64,000 nucleotides of DNA from Cinclus cinclus. Taxonomy: Eukaryota > Chordata > Aves > Passeriformes > Cinclidae. The translations under genes and the position numbers were made by a program. Shown piece after piece: positions 1-12,900 of this stretch (within the stretch, counting starts at the first letter, position 1; each line of letters starts with the position of its first letter). The notes below the pieces were generated by a model. It saw only the letters and a list, made by a program, of their open reading frames with translations. It did no database searches and was not told the DNA's origin. Where the stretch lies: positions 110,233,872 through 110,297,871 of the forward strand of contig NC_085047.1 in assembly GCF_963662255.1 (NCBI RefSeq), read 5' to 3'.

Positions 1-827
1 AATTAAAAATTTGCAGAACTGACAGAATTGTTCCCACACAATTACCTCATTCTTGCAAGATATGAAATATCTCCTGGTTTTGTGCCTACTTACCAACACC
101 ATATAGCATCAGCTGGAACATTCCAGAGTGGAGATCAACAAATACGTGCAGGCACTCTGATCGACCACATGGTTCCAAGATGGGAATTACAAGAGTTGGG
201 AGAGCCGTTTCAATGAAGGCTAAACAAAAAATGGTGTTAATAATTTCACTCAAAAGTGAAGCTTGTATTAAAACTTAGTCAATTATATCAAAAAACCTCT
301 ATGCTTTTAAAGAAACAAATGTCACTTGCACATTATTGTAGTGTTGACATAGAGAGGAATCTGAATGTAAGAATTTCCCTGTGAAAACAGTGACAAACCA
401 ATGAGAAAAGGCAGACCAAATTTGAAGATTATTAATCCTGAATTATCTTCTAACTCACTGCTTCTCAATTACCAATCTATATACCAGAAGTTTCAACAGC
501 AGTTTAAGGAAAGTCTCATCCAAATCTAGTTCAAAACAGCGAAAGACTTGCTTTCAATTCTGAACAAGTTTTACAGTAGGTGCATTTTAACCCTTCAAGC
601 CAGACTACAATGTTCTAACCAGCTTCATTTATTACACTGCACTTAGATGTATGGGTATTTTACAATTATCAACGCAGAATAATTCAAAGCTAAGTTATGT
701 TAGTTTTAAGTTTCCCTTAACTTTTTAAAATTTAAATTAATGAAAACAAGAAACATCAAGAGAAAAGGAAACCATCCCTAGACACAAATGGAAATAAACT
801 AGAAAAACTTCACCAGAAAATACATAC
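1..827. other. Partial MED14 intron 10
   Basis: AT-rich intron sequence running off the window edge. No MED14 exon is found on the minus strand. A 62-codon plus-strand open frame at 28-216 resembles no family I know and is antisense to the gene. Confidence 0.7.
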
Positions 828-939
828 AATTGTCATTAACATTGTAGGTCTTAAGAATGGCTTTCAGCTCCTGCAGTTTTTGATGAGATCTTGCATGGAC
901 ACTGTCTATTAGGAGTTTTTCTATTGATAGGTGGTCAAT
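828..939 (-). CDS. MED14: MED14 coding exon 10 (last exon within the window)
   Basis: Encodes residues 379-415 plus one base: [37 protein letters not shown]. The acceptor is TTTTACAG at 947-940 and the donor GTATGT at 827-822. The next exon of the family (beginning near the SSIETALPAL segment) is not found in bases 1-827 on this strand, so it lies beyond the left edge. The C-terminal KTYNVNDN differs from human RGFNANEN, a recognised variable stretch. Confidence 0.95.
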
Positions 940-3900
940 CTGTAAAAGAGAAAAATACTTGAGTAATCTCACATTTGATATGTAGACTTTCTGCATTAGC
1001 ACAGTGGAACAAAGGTACTTAATGAAACAATCACTTCAGAAATAATTTGCTTAGAACTATGGTAAGCCACGTTGACTATTGAGTGTCTGAACACTATAAA
1101 ATACAACAAGCTACCATGAGATTCTGTCTGTGCAGCAGGCGGGGGGGGGAGCTTTGAGCTAAGATAAGAAGGGGTAAAAGACATTTCACAAATTATGCTG
1201 TAACCACTCCCTCTGCAGACCTACTTGTTCTGGATCAAGGTTGGTTCATTTTCAGCTTAGCTTTTTTCCCCTCAGCCACTGGTAACTAGCTTAAGCTAAA
1301 GAAAAAAGACCCCAATCACAAAACACCCCAAAACAACACTCCATCAGGACATGGTTGCCTCTACACAAACACACATGCAGCTGTAACATGAAATCCAGGA
1401 AGTTTAAGTCCTGCTAAAAAGGGTAACAAGGGTAACAAGGCAGTGACAGACACTGAATAGTGCCAACCCTACTGAACTCAGAAGAATCTAGGGGCTTGCA
1501 TCTACATTCTGTTGCACTGCCAGTGCTGAAGCTCATGCCATCACTTATATTCACTGTAACTTACCTGTACAATCTAAATTAAAGCATTTGCATTCACATC
1601 CCAGTCACATTATTTATATATTTTGCATAAGCAAAGCTCCAGATTACCACAAAACCTTTTTTCTAGGTAGCCTCACATTGCTTTGAAAACTGTTCAAGCT
1701 GAACTAAACTCAAATATTATTCTAGCATAAGAGATAAATGCAGAAGAGGTTCATACACTAAAGAATTATACTATATTCAGTGCAAGCTCTCGCATACCAA
1801 AATGACCTTCCCCTAAAGACAAGCTTTCCAAGACAAGGCCTTAAAAATCAAGTCTTTATCCATCCACTACATCATTTCACCTCAGCAGCTGCAATGGGTT
1901 AAATCTTTCTCACTAAGTGACTACATGTTCTATAGCTCCATCCAATTTTCAGTAGGTTAATGCAGAACAACTTGCTCAGACAAACATGCTTGTTTGTGCT
2001 ACTGTTTTATACAGTACCTTACACAAACAGAAACTCAGTGTGCCATCTACGTCATTACAGCTGAGATCATTATTCAAACACTACAACAGCACTGTATTTA
2101 ACACAGCTGATAATTTTTTTAAGCTCAGAGCTAGTCCTCATAAAGGGGGACAGCATTACCTTGATACATCTCAAATTTACAGTGGCCTCATATGTTAATC
2201 TACAGGCTGCAGACTTGATTCAGTGAGCTTAGACTATGTCAGCTCCAGAAGATCTTCAGTGGATGCAGTAGATAATAAGCATTTCCTTGGATTTACACAT
2301 AAATACAGCACCTTCACAAAATCAACTGCTAATTTAGGCTATTAAATAAGTAAATGTAGTATATATTTACTATACTAACAGTAGAATTCCTACTCTGGAA
2401 GTAGAGTAGAAGGCTACCATGCTTCACTAGGTTTCCCACATCCCTGTGTAGCTGAAACCTTGGTAGTTCTTGACATTCACATAGAGACTTGTCTGTCAAC
2501 CCTGGTAATATGATGGGCCAAGAGGCTGAAATACAAAGAATGTACAGGAGGTGGAGGCTACCATCAGTATAAGTTCTGTGAGACAGGCAAAAAGATCTGA
2601 GCCGTGGAGTTTTTTCCCTGCATAAAAACTGTACTGAAAGTGTGAAGACTACATCATTCACTCCAATTTACTAACTCTCCTAAACCCAAACTGAAAGAAA
2701 TAATGACAAACAGACATCCTGATATATCACAGTCAGATCTGCTGACGGACTTACATAGGATTTATTGTAATACCCAGAATGCAGTTTTTCTTATATATCT
2801 TTTACCAAGATCTAGAATGATCCCCAGCAAAGCATGATCCAAGCAGGTAGTTGACTGCAGTTACTCATTTCAGATCATTGCAACAATCCCACATTTAAAA
2901 TACAGGAATTTCAACACTCAATTAGACCTCATGATAAAACCTGGTTAGTGATAATGTAAAACTAAGCTTCACATAACACTTGTAACAAACCACATGAACT
3001 GTATCTTCAGCACAAGATTTCCATAATACATGGAAATAATACATTATTATTATTAGTAGTAGTATTATATTATGATTTGGGAATTATATCCATAATTTCC
3101 AAATCATAAGGTTTTCTAAACTGGATAGCATTGCTAGGTAGCCAACTCCAGGGGAAGCTGATTCCAAGTGGAAGCTGATTTTCAGGGGAGCTCCAAGACA
3201 GGAAAGGGAAGAACTGTTTCTCTATAAAGTGTTTCAAGCCAAACTCTAATAATAACTGGTATGTTGCTGCTGTTTCCTGCCAGCCTCAGCATTCCATCTC
3301 ACAAGTGGTATAATGCACTGTGAAGTAGGTGCAATTTTTAAGATTAAGTCAAGGCCAGTAATTTGTAACAACAATTTGAGGTCCTCACATAAACACTACA
3401 CAACCTACAGTAACTACTTACTAGAAATCTTAGAAACAGCTCTTTAAATAGAATCAAAGTGGAACAAACTGACAGTGCAAAGCACTTGAGTTTTCAATTC
3501 ACAAAATTAGATGCCTCCAGCAAAGCAAACCTTTACCTTCATGGCTCTCTCCATCAGTTTGGAATCACAGGCTGGCAGTGGAGGCTCATGAGATATTTGT
3601 AAGGGTTTTGAGACATCAGTTTCATCAATTTTTATAGTGACCTTATGAACAGACGCGGTCCCCGTTTTCCTGCCAAGTACCTGTTGACTTAAAACAAATA
3701 GAATAATTAAACCATGTAACTGGAAGAACAGAAAATATGTTTTTCAGTAGCTAAACCTTGATTCTGTGTGTTCTAGCTAAAAACAACATTGTGTCAGCTG
3801 AACTGAAAAAGGCATACGTTTTAGATGACGTTGTAAAGCAAAACTACTGGTAAACTCTAACTACACGAAGAATTTTAGATGACTGCAAATTTAACACAAT

Positions 3901-6900
3901 CAGAAGTGTACTCGAATTGCTTTTAAAATTTCATCTAGTGCAAGTCAAGCAATAAATACAGTAAAACTCTGACAGAGATCTAATAAATTTTTAGATATCT
4001 GTACATTAATGTGCAACCCTTACTTCTTTGCAAATCACGCAACATGTGTAGGTACTTAATTACAAGAATTTAGAAGTCTCACATCAAAAAGAAAGTACAA
4101 TTCTGAAAATTATGGCTCAAGTTTGGTAAGTATAATCCCTCCTGTCATGTCATTTACTGTTTGCTAACAGACCTTTTGAAATGAACTTACTTCCAAACAG
4201 AGAGTGAGAGACATTTCCCTGCATGGTACCGCTCCACTTGCACAAGGTCACCCCAGCGCTCTCGGATCAGCATTAGCGTTTGTGAATGCAAGACTTCCAG
4301 CTGAAGAGCCAAGCAGAAGGAGTCTAATGCATGGAGCTAAGAAAACATAAGATGGCCAGGAAGCCTGTACACTACATAAACCTGTTTCTGTATACTACAT
4401 CAATCCTTTTGTCACCTAAGTCACAAAAGATGCTGTCTGAAAACACACTAATGTATTAATCCAGAGATAATGACATATAAACAGCACCAAATATTTCTCA
4501 AAGGGTTTGTTTTTGGGTTTTTTTTTTTGTGGTTTTCTAAACTCTAAACTAGGACTGGTTGTTAGACAAGAGAGTCAGAACCCTGTTTTACAGATTCCCA
4601 GCTGTCATCATTTTTTACTGAAAAGATGATTACTAACAAAGAAATTTCACTCACCCTATAGTTACCACTACCCTCATCTTCCGTGGTCACCCTAAAAAAC
4701 CCTTACTCTTCTTGCACAAAGAGCTTCACTGAAATCCACTTAACATTGTAAAGCAATCTGCCCTTTGCAAATAGAAAATCACTGCACATCCTGTGATGTC
4801 CTGATGATCTCCTCTCATTATTCACACAGATACAACACAGTTAAAACACCCTCATCAACCGCATATTACTGCGGTTCTTGGTAGCAAGAACTGCCAGCTC
4901 CCAGAACTTCCAAGTCACCTCTGTATTTCATCTCCAAAATCAGCTACTGCTGCATGGACTCATCACACAACCTGCTGCCTTGAATACCTCACCTTCACTT
5001 TAGCTGATTTAGTGTGTAGAGTTAAATTTGACATACAGACACCTGAGAATTACTGCTTCCAAGGCCATAATTTACTTCAAGGCCACCAAAACTTCATGTC
5101 CAGACATCTCCCCCAAGCTTAGCAGAGAAAGCATCTTTCCTGACTTCCAGCTACTAAGAGCAAGGCTACATTAAACACCTAATTCAGAAGCCTCTTTCAG
5201 AAGGATACGCAAGCAGTTGTACATGTCCTGAAGGGGCTTTTCATCAGCAAACAGCCGGGACTGGACCAGCTGATGGATGAAATTGATCTGCATGCTGTGA
5301 ACCAAGGCTCGACCATCTTTAGCAAATGAAAAATAAGTCACATTAGCCATCAGGAAAGAAGGTATTAAAAATAATTCAGTAAACTGGTAAATTAAAAATA
5401 AAAAAGATACAACGATACCAAGCAACTTCCATACCAGCTTTTATAACAGAACCACAACATTCTTGGTTTACTGTGGAAATGTCAGTTTTACTACACTTCC
5501 ACTGTATAGCTTTGTTAAGGTATTAAAAGCCTATAAATCAAGGTCAAAACAGGGTAAGTACATATAACTTCATTCTCTTAAGTGATGATATGCTGAAAAC
5601 TCAGCACAAACAAGACTTATACAGTGTCAGAGACGAATACTATGTTAAAAACGAAGTGTAAAGGATTTATTTTTTCTTTACCACCAGTTTCCTTGTCTTC
5701 AACCAAAATTTCCAGCTTGAGAAGGCGCCAGGGTATGTCAGGGTCATCACCCATCACTGTCAAGGTGGCCTCAAACTCACCCTCAACTCGGAACTTCACA
5801 CGGCCATTGGCTAAGGAAGAAAATAATGTTTTATTTCAATCAGTCTCCTAAGATGCCTAAAAAATAACAGTGTGGTAGCTCCTGGCACTGATAATGGATT
5901 ACTGCCCTATCATTTCTGGTCTGTTGCGTATGTTTCCATGCAACTGTGAACATTTTACAGTCTGCAACAGACCCAATGTCAATAAGCAGCATAGGAAGAT
6001 GTACAAACTGTCCTGAAGTTAACTTGTTAAATCTGGTAACTTGTTAACACTTGTGCTTCTGTAATACAGAGTAAGACTGAGCTAACTACCAGCCTGATAA
6101 ACAAAACATCTGGCTGAAATATTCCTATTCTTTGCTACTATCAACAATGAATGCTTTCAGGAAAATTCAAATGACATTCAGAACATGGATCTCAGCCCAG
6201 GCTGAAATCCAGTCCTAAAAACACATCTCACTGCAAAACATTTATTTAATAATAGAATATTATAAATCCATTTTCATGTGAGGAAGATAATATTTTGCAG
6301 AATTTATATATACACAACAAGCAAAGCTTATGCACATTATTAATCTAACTGACATGTACATCCTCACACCTTTGAACACTGCTATCTGTTTCACAAATTG
6401 GGAGCAAGGACTTTAAAACTATGCAAGCAAGGTCATAAAAAGAATGAGAGGCAGAGCAAACAAGTGAGTACAACTCCTTACTCTGACATGCAGGTCAACC
6501 TTCTCAATCATTTAACAAACTATGTTATATACCTTTACAACTAAAGACATTTAGAAATATTCCTGCAAAAATTTAAGTCTGGAAGTTTCATTTTCAAGCA
6601 CCCCATACATGCTCTTAAAACAAATCACACTCCAAAACAGAAAACATTGTCATTGAAATGTTTAGCTAGTTAAAAACACTCAAGAACTCAGACATATTAT
6701 CCATATTATGCATATATCTTTCATACATACTTGCATTAGACAAAATTATCTCTAATACTGATACTGCAAGCACTCACACAGGGACTAGACAAAACCAGCA
6801 ATAAGATTCTTCTCAAACATCTTTGATCGAGGTCTGTGGGGAACGGTTTACAAATGGCTAACCTTGTCTTGCTTAAAAGCATGGACTAGGTCCATTCCCC

Positions 6901-9900
6901 CCCCTATTCTATGTGAATCTGCAATAACTCAATCCAGTTTATAGCCATCCTTCTTGTATTAAAGGTTGTCTTAATGTTTACCACTGCTTGGGCTAAATGA
7001 AAACAGAGATCTCAAAACAGTTTAAGAGATCTGGTACTGTGGTGAGCCACTGAACAAAAGGCATGCATAAATATCAACAAACTCTGTGCCTGAACATGAA
7101 TATCACAACAACTCAAAAAAGCAACACTAAGTGACTTGTTTAAACTCAAGTTCAAAGAGTTTCTGCAGAAAGATCTAACAGTTTATTGGATGTTAAAATT
7201 AAATTAAGATGAAATAGCCCAAAGACTGTTTCACAAAATGTTTGCTGAAAGAGCAAGACAGTGTCTAAAACTTTTCTGCATTACCTGCACAGGATTTCTT
7301 CTTGAAAATAAATATTTCAGCAATTTTATCAGTGCTCTCATTTTTCACACGGGGGGGAAAAAAACCCACATATTTTGATGCCAGAGACAGGATCCCAGTC
7401 TTAATAGATGAAGTATTCTTAATGGTCTCAATTAAGCTATCATTTAGCTTTGCTTTAGCATTAAAACAACAGTTTTATATCATCCTGCAATAATGTATCC
7501 TTCAAAAAGTAATTCCAGTTCCTACCGACTGTAAGATTTGCCAGCTGTGGAGGGAGATCTGTAGTCACAAGTCGATGGCGAAGGATCTGGTTTAGCTGAT
7601 GAAGTGTGGTTTGCTTCTCACTCTTTGTTATTGGGTCAGGAGGGATTATTTTATCCTGTTACAATAAACACGAGCAGGTCTACATATCTCAAACAGGTAT
7701 AGCAGATTGACAGCAGCAATTGTGAAAACCAACCAGACCAGAAGTCTGAAAATATATTTACTACAGGCCATTGCCCGGTGAAGTTTTGTATCTTATACTC
7801 AGATTTGCTCTCTAGATGATTAGATTTTATCCAAGACTGACCACTGAATAAAATCATTCAATTTAGCAGAACTAAATAAATGGAGGGAATGCTTTACTGA
7901 GAAAGTGTGACTTGTTCAAAAAGGAAGTATTTTGCATGAGAAACTGACACTGCAGAGACTTGGCACTAGGCCTGTATTGAGCTACAGCTCCATCTGCACA
8001 CAGACAATTAGTTTGATTACCGTGCCATACAGGGGATTCCCACACCCCCCAGGGTTATTTACCCTAATGCAGGTGGGCAGCCGAGGGTAGGATCCAGTTG
8101 TCAGAACATCAATTGCATATGGGATGGCAAAGCTGGGCAGCCGAGCATGAACCAAAGCATCTCGAGCCAGCGATGCCAGACGATCAGCAGTGTCCACAAA
8201 CAGGATGGCTTGCTGATCTAAGAAACTTGATATCATCTGCACACGACAAGGAATTTAAAAAAAAAAAAAGGCAAATAAAAAAATGCACAAATCAATAGTT
8301 CTTTATATTCAGTTTATCCTTGACTTCCAGTTCAAGTAACTGCATTTACAACACAAAGAAAGAATGAATATTCTGGCCACTTCTTACATTCACATGCAAG
8401 GACGCTTAATATCCACAAGCCATTCCTGATGCTGTGGGGGATCTGCACAGCCTCACAGCTCTTTATCTGCTGATTGCTACTGGAATGCAACCATACTTGT
8501 TTGTAATCAGTAGGGACTTGTTTGTCTACAGCGTTCTGGACTTTATTCTTATTTATCCAAGACTAGGATGAAAGTGATAATAAAAACTAAAGCACTCAGA
8601 TCACCATCTTCCCTGTTCTGTTATCTCAACCCAAATCGTTACTGAAACTATGTGCAGACAAGCCTTTCATTTTATGCCACTGATGAGTTTTTGGGAACCC
8701 GAACTGTTAAAAAACAAGATTATACAATTCTAAACAAGATTTTTTTAAAAAAGATTTCTGTAGTAAAAAGAAGTCAGGGTGCAGCAACATCCCATATCCC
8801 TCAGAGACTGTTTCATGCCAGACTCTGTCTCTAACTTACCGCACACTTTTCCACCTTCCCAGCATTATTAGCCCACTTGACCAAGGCTAACAAACGAACA
8901 AACAACTGACGAGTGCGACTTGCAAACTGCACTATCTCTATTTTTCTGTAAAAAAAAAAAGTACATTAAGCCAGTACTCAGATATATAATAAAGCTGTAA
9001 ATTAACTGTGTGCCAATTGAAAGAAAAAAAGAGCTGCAATGATAACTTTTAATTGTGTTTATGCAGGCATCAGTACTATGTGGCTTGTTTGATTAAGAGC
9101 ATGGCAGGTGGGGAAAATTCTCTGTTGCAAATATCTAACAACATACATGAATTCTAACAAATCATGACTGTCTGGGGAAACAAAAAGTATATTCATAGCA
9201 ATTAATCACTGACTGTAAGAGAAACAATTCCATAGTGCGCTCAACTAAATCATCTTTACATGTTTTATAGGATTTCCCTAGGGCTTAAGATTAAGTTTAA
9301 AGTAGGCAACATACCCTAGGATTACAGGACCTGAAAGTAACAATTCATTTATATTCACTATAAATAAATGAATAAGTAAGATACTGAACAAAATATGATC
9401 TTTACCATATATTTGCACAGTATGTTACAATATGAAATAGGGCAGTGGTGGGGAAGACCACAAAAGCCTCATCCTTTAACTTTGCTTTCCATTCCTGCCT
9501 TGAAAAGAAATGGATGAAAGAACTTACTGACTCTCGATATTCCACACGCCACTTTTGTACAAGATAGTCAAAATGAGTGTATGTCTGCATGTCTTCAGAG
9601 CTATTTTTTGTAAAAGAGAACGCAATAGAGGCACAGGCAGATTCTCATGCTTTATTACAGACCTACACTGCAGATGCATCAGATGAGACACAAAGATCTA
9701 CAGTGTAGATCTGCAATACCTTACACTCTGAAATATAATTTCAACAGTTTATAAAGGTTTTCCTCCCTTTCTCTGTGCTCAATTTACTAATTTCACTATG
9801 GTTTGCTACTTAGTTTGGAAAAAAAACTGCAAACCCAAGCTCTTTTCCTGATACGATTTTCTAAAGTAACAGAAATGTTTGGACAAAAAGAACCTTATGT

Positions 9901-12900
9901 AGTGCATAAGGTATTGGCCTCTACCAAACAGAAGCTGCATCTCCTGATCCCAACCTGTAAAACACAAACTCATAACACAAAAAGAGCCTGATTCTGCTGA
10001 GAGTGCTGCTGTAATGAGGTTAACTCTTTTGTGCAAGTTAAGCATAATCTGCTTGTAGCAGATGAACATGTAAGGCCAGAAGCACAACTAATACCATCTG
10101 GTCCTGTTTCTTCCATTACACACTGTGAACCTCTTCCAAGAACTTGGGCACTAAGCCAGTGACTTCTCTGTGTTCTAGAGCACATGTTTTGGAATGGCAT
10201 TCAGCCTGATATTAAGATTTCAAGTGGTGGACAAGCTGCTATATGGACACACTACTCTAACAGTAACCACACTTTGAAAACAAGATGTTGAGAGTTCTGA
10301 AAGATTCAGGAAAACTTTATGAGATTCCAAAGATGACTACAGTGATACTTTAGAAAGCCAGCAATCTCTCAGACAGACTCCACATAGAAGTTGCTAAAAT
10401 CCAGTAGTTATGTCAAGCACCTATGGGGAAAGCAGCATGATAGCAGGAAAAAATTCAAACTGATGTTCTGTGATTGAAAATGAATTTTAAAAAACAGCCC
10501 TCAAAAAGCACAACAATTTAATAATAAAAATTACTGTCAAATCTAGACTGAGTATTCCAATAACTGTTCCATTAATACCACTTAATTTAAGTTAGAGTTG
10601 TTACTTTGATTTGACAGAGCCCTGCTTCCAGAATCACCACCATCATCCCTGAATGACAACTGCATTGGGAATCTACTTCTCTAACAAAACACAAAGACCT
10701 TCGAATTTCCTGCATGGTCTTCCATTACAGCTACATGACCTCATGCTTCACAAAAATAAATATTTGAGGAAGATGAAACTTCAGGAAAGAGTTTATTTAC
10801 AAAACAAGAAACAAAAAAGTTGTTTTCTACAATTTTCAACACCCACAGTGATCAAAGGTCTTGATGACAGCAAAAAGGAAAACACCATGTCCTTCTTTAA
10901 GTAGGTAAAGGAGGATCTTGGGACCTATAGATCACTTGGCCTAAGTTCAGTTGAGAAAAAAATTCACAGAACAAATCTTTCTCTAAGCTATGTCCTGATA
11001 AATACCAGACATGAAATGAGCCTGGAAACAACCATTAGAAATTTGCCAAGGGCAAACCACCCCTGATCAACAAATTGCCTTCTACAGGATGAACTCCTCT
11101 GTGATCAAGGGGAGATCAGAAAATGGATTTACATTCAAAGGAAACATGTGGAGTACAAGGATGGGCTGAGGAAGCTGAATTTGCTCCTGCTTAAGAAGAC
11201 AAGGCTGTAGCAAGATCCTACTGACATCTTCAAGTATCTAAAGGGGCATTATAGGGAGGATGGAACCAGACACTTTTCAGAAGTGCAGAAGGCCTAGGTA
11301 CAACAGCAACAAACTAAGCCAGTGAAAAAGAAGTCAGATGTGAGGAAAACAAAGAAACACAGTGATATGGTCAAAGACTGAAGTAGATTACCTACAGAAA
11401 GATAATGATACTGTGCAAAACCCAGTCTCCATTACCAAGAAGAAAGCCCCTGGATTTCCCCCACAACTCAGCACTATTAATTTTCCCACCACTAATGTTT
11501 TGTTTTTTGTTTTTTTTTTAATCCAACCACTTTCTTGTAAGAGTTATTTATTCCTACAATTGCTAACTAATAAATGATCCTGAAAAAAAACACTATATAC
11601 TATGATGCATAATTTCTCATCAGCTTTTCTTATCTCTATCTTTTAAATATGCCTATTTTTTAAATAGGCATTGTAGTACAGAACTTATATTTTATGTCAA
11701 CTTTATTAGAGGATAACACCTCTTCACAATCTTCATCTTAACCAAAGTATATGTGCCATGTCATCAGGCTCTAGCTCCAAGAAACAGAGTTTGAAGCCCA
11801 ACTACTAAATCCATTACAGTCTCAAAGCTAGAGAAAATATGGATAATTAAGCCACATTCCTATAGATAAGCTCCTCCAAGACTTGGAAATCCATTTCACC
11901 AAGAGAAGTTCTCAAGTCAAAGCTAACAAGGATGTGAACATTTAATTTCAAGACAATTTCAGTAGTAGGATATTCTTTGTACATTGAAGGCTGTCTTACT
12001 TTCTTTTTTCTAATCCACTAGGATTTAAGTTGTTGCCCCACACCCACGTGCCAAACAGAGTAGAATCCAACTTTACCTAGAAATGCTAAATATCTAGATG
12101 GGAAAAGCCTGCCCAAGAGCACAAGGTAGCTCTGGACCCAAGTGGGAAGTAATTTTTCAGTAAAAACTGTGATAATTAAAAACCCTAACTAAACCAAATC
12201 AAAATCCACACTGTTTCTCTTAATAAAATACTATGCAGAAGGAAAAGGGGTACATGTAATCATTCTGGGTCATGTTTATTTGAAAATGGGATTAATTCCA
12301 CATGTTATGAGAGTTTTGGAAGGTTTGAGATAACAATTAATGATTACCCTGGTACATAGAGTTATTTATTAAGAGTCTTAGGAATATCATAGCTCCTATA
12401 TCTCTCTAAATAAATTCAGATCAATTAATATGTCAACACAAATGAAGGGAACAATATTATGACAAGTTTTATAACATTTATTAAGAGAAACAGAAAAGTA
12501 AATGGATCTTTTTCATCTCAGCCGGGTGCTGCTCTGGTCACTTACATTTGCTCTCTAATAATTTTCACACTGCAAAACCACATAGAACTGGAGCAGAAAA
12601 CAGTGTTCATGATAGGAAAGACCAGGTAACATGGAAAAATGCAGAATATAGGTTTTTACCTTGTTGTCATTGTTGAACTGTTTTTTCTGAACAAAACATT
12701 TCTTTATCACACTAACTAGAATCTATTTAAATTCTCCAGTTACCTTTCACATCAGCTTTACTGTCAATTCACTGCTTCAAGAGTCATGAAGTAGTGTTCA
12801 CTACTGTAACAACAACAAAAAAAGCCCAAAAAACTATAAACCCAAACACCAACAAAAGCCAATATTGTCACTAATGCTGAGAAAAATCTTGAAACTATGT

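Larger units (their letters stand above)
940..3536. other. MED14 intron 9
   Basis: 2.6 kb of AT-rich intron with a 9-base G run (1141-1149), the ATT/AGT microsatellite and the 3070-3109 hairpin. No other gene-like feature is seen. Confidence 0.85.

Noticed and set aside
28..216. 62-codon plus-strand open frame at the window edge
   Set aside because: It lies within MED14 intron 10 on the opposite strand, matches no family I know, and is too short to separate from chance.
4335..4344. TTTTCTTAG as the real acceptor of MED14 exon 8
   Set aside because: Using it adds 13 bases and destroys the conserved NCLHSFCL reading, so the downstream AG is correct.
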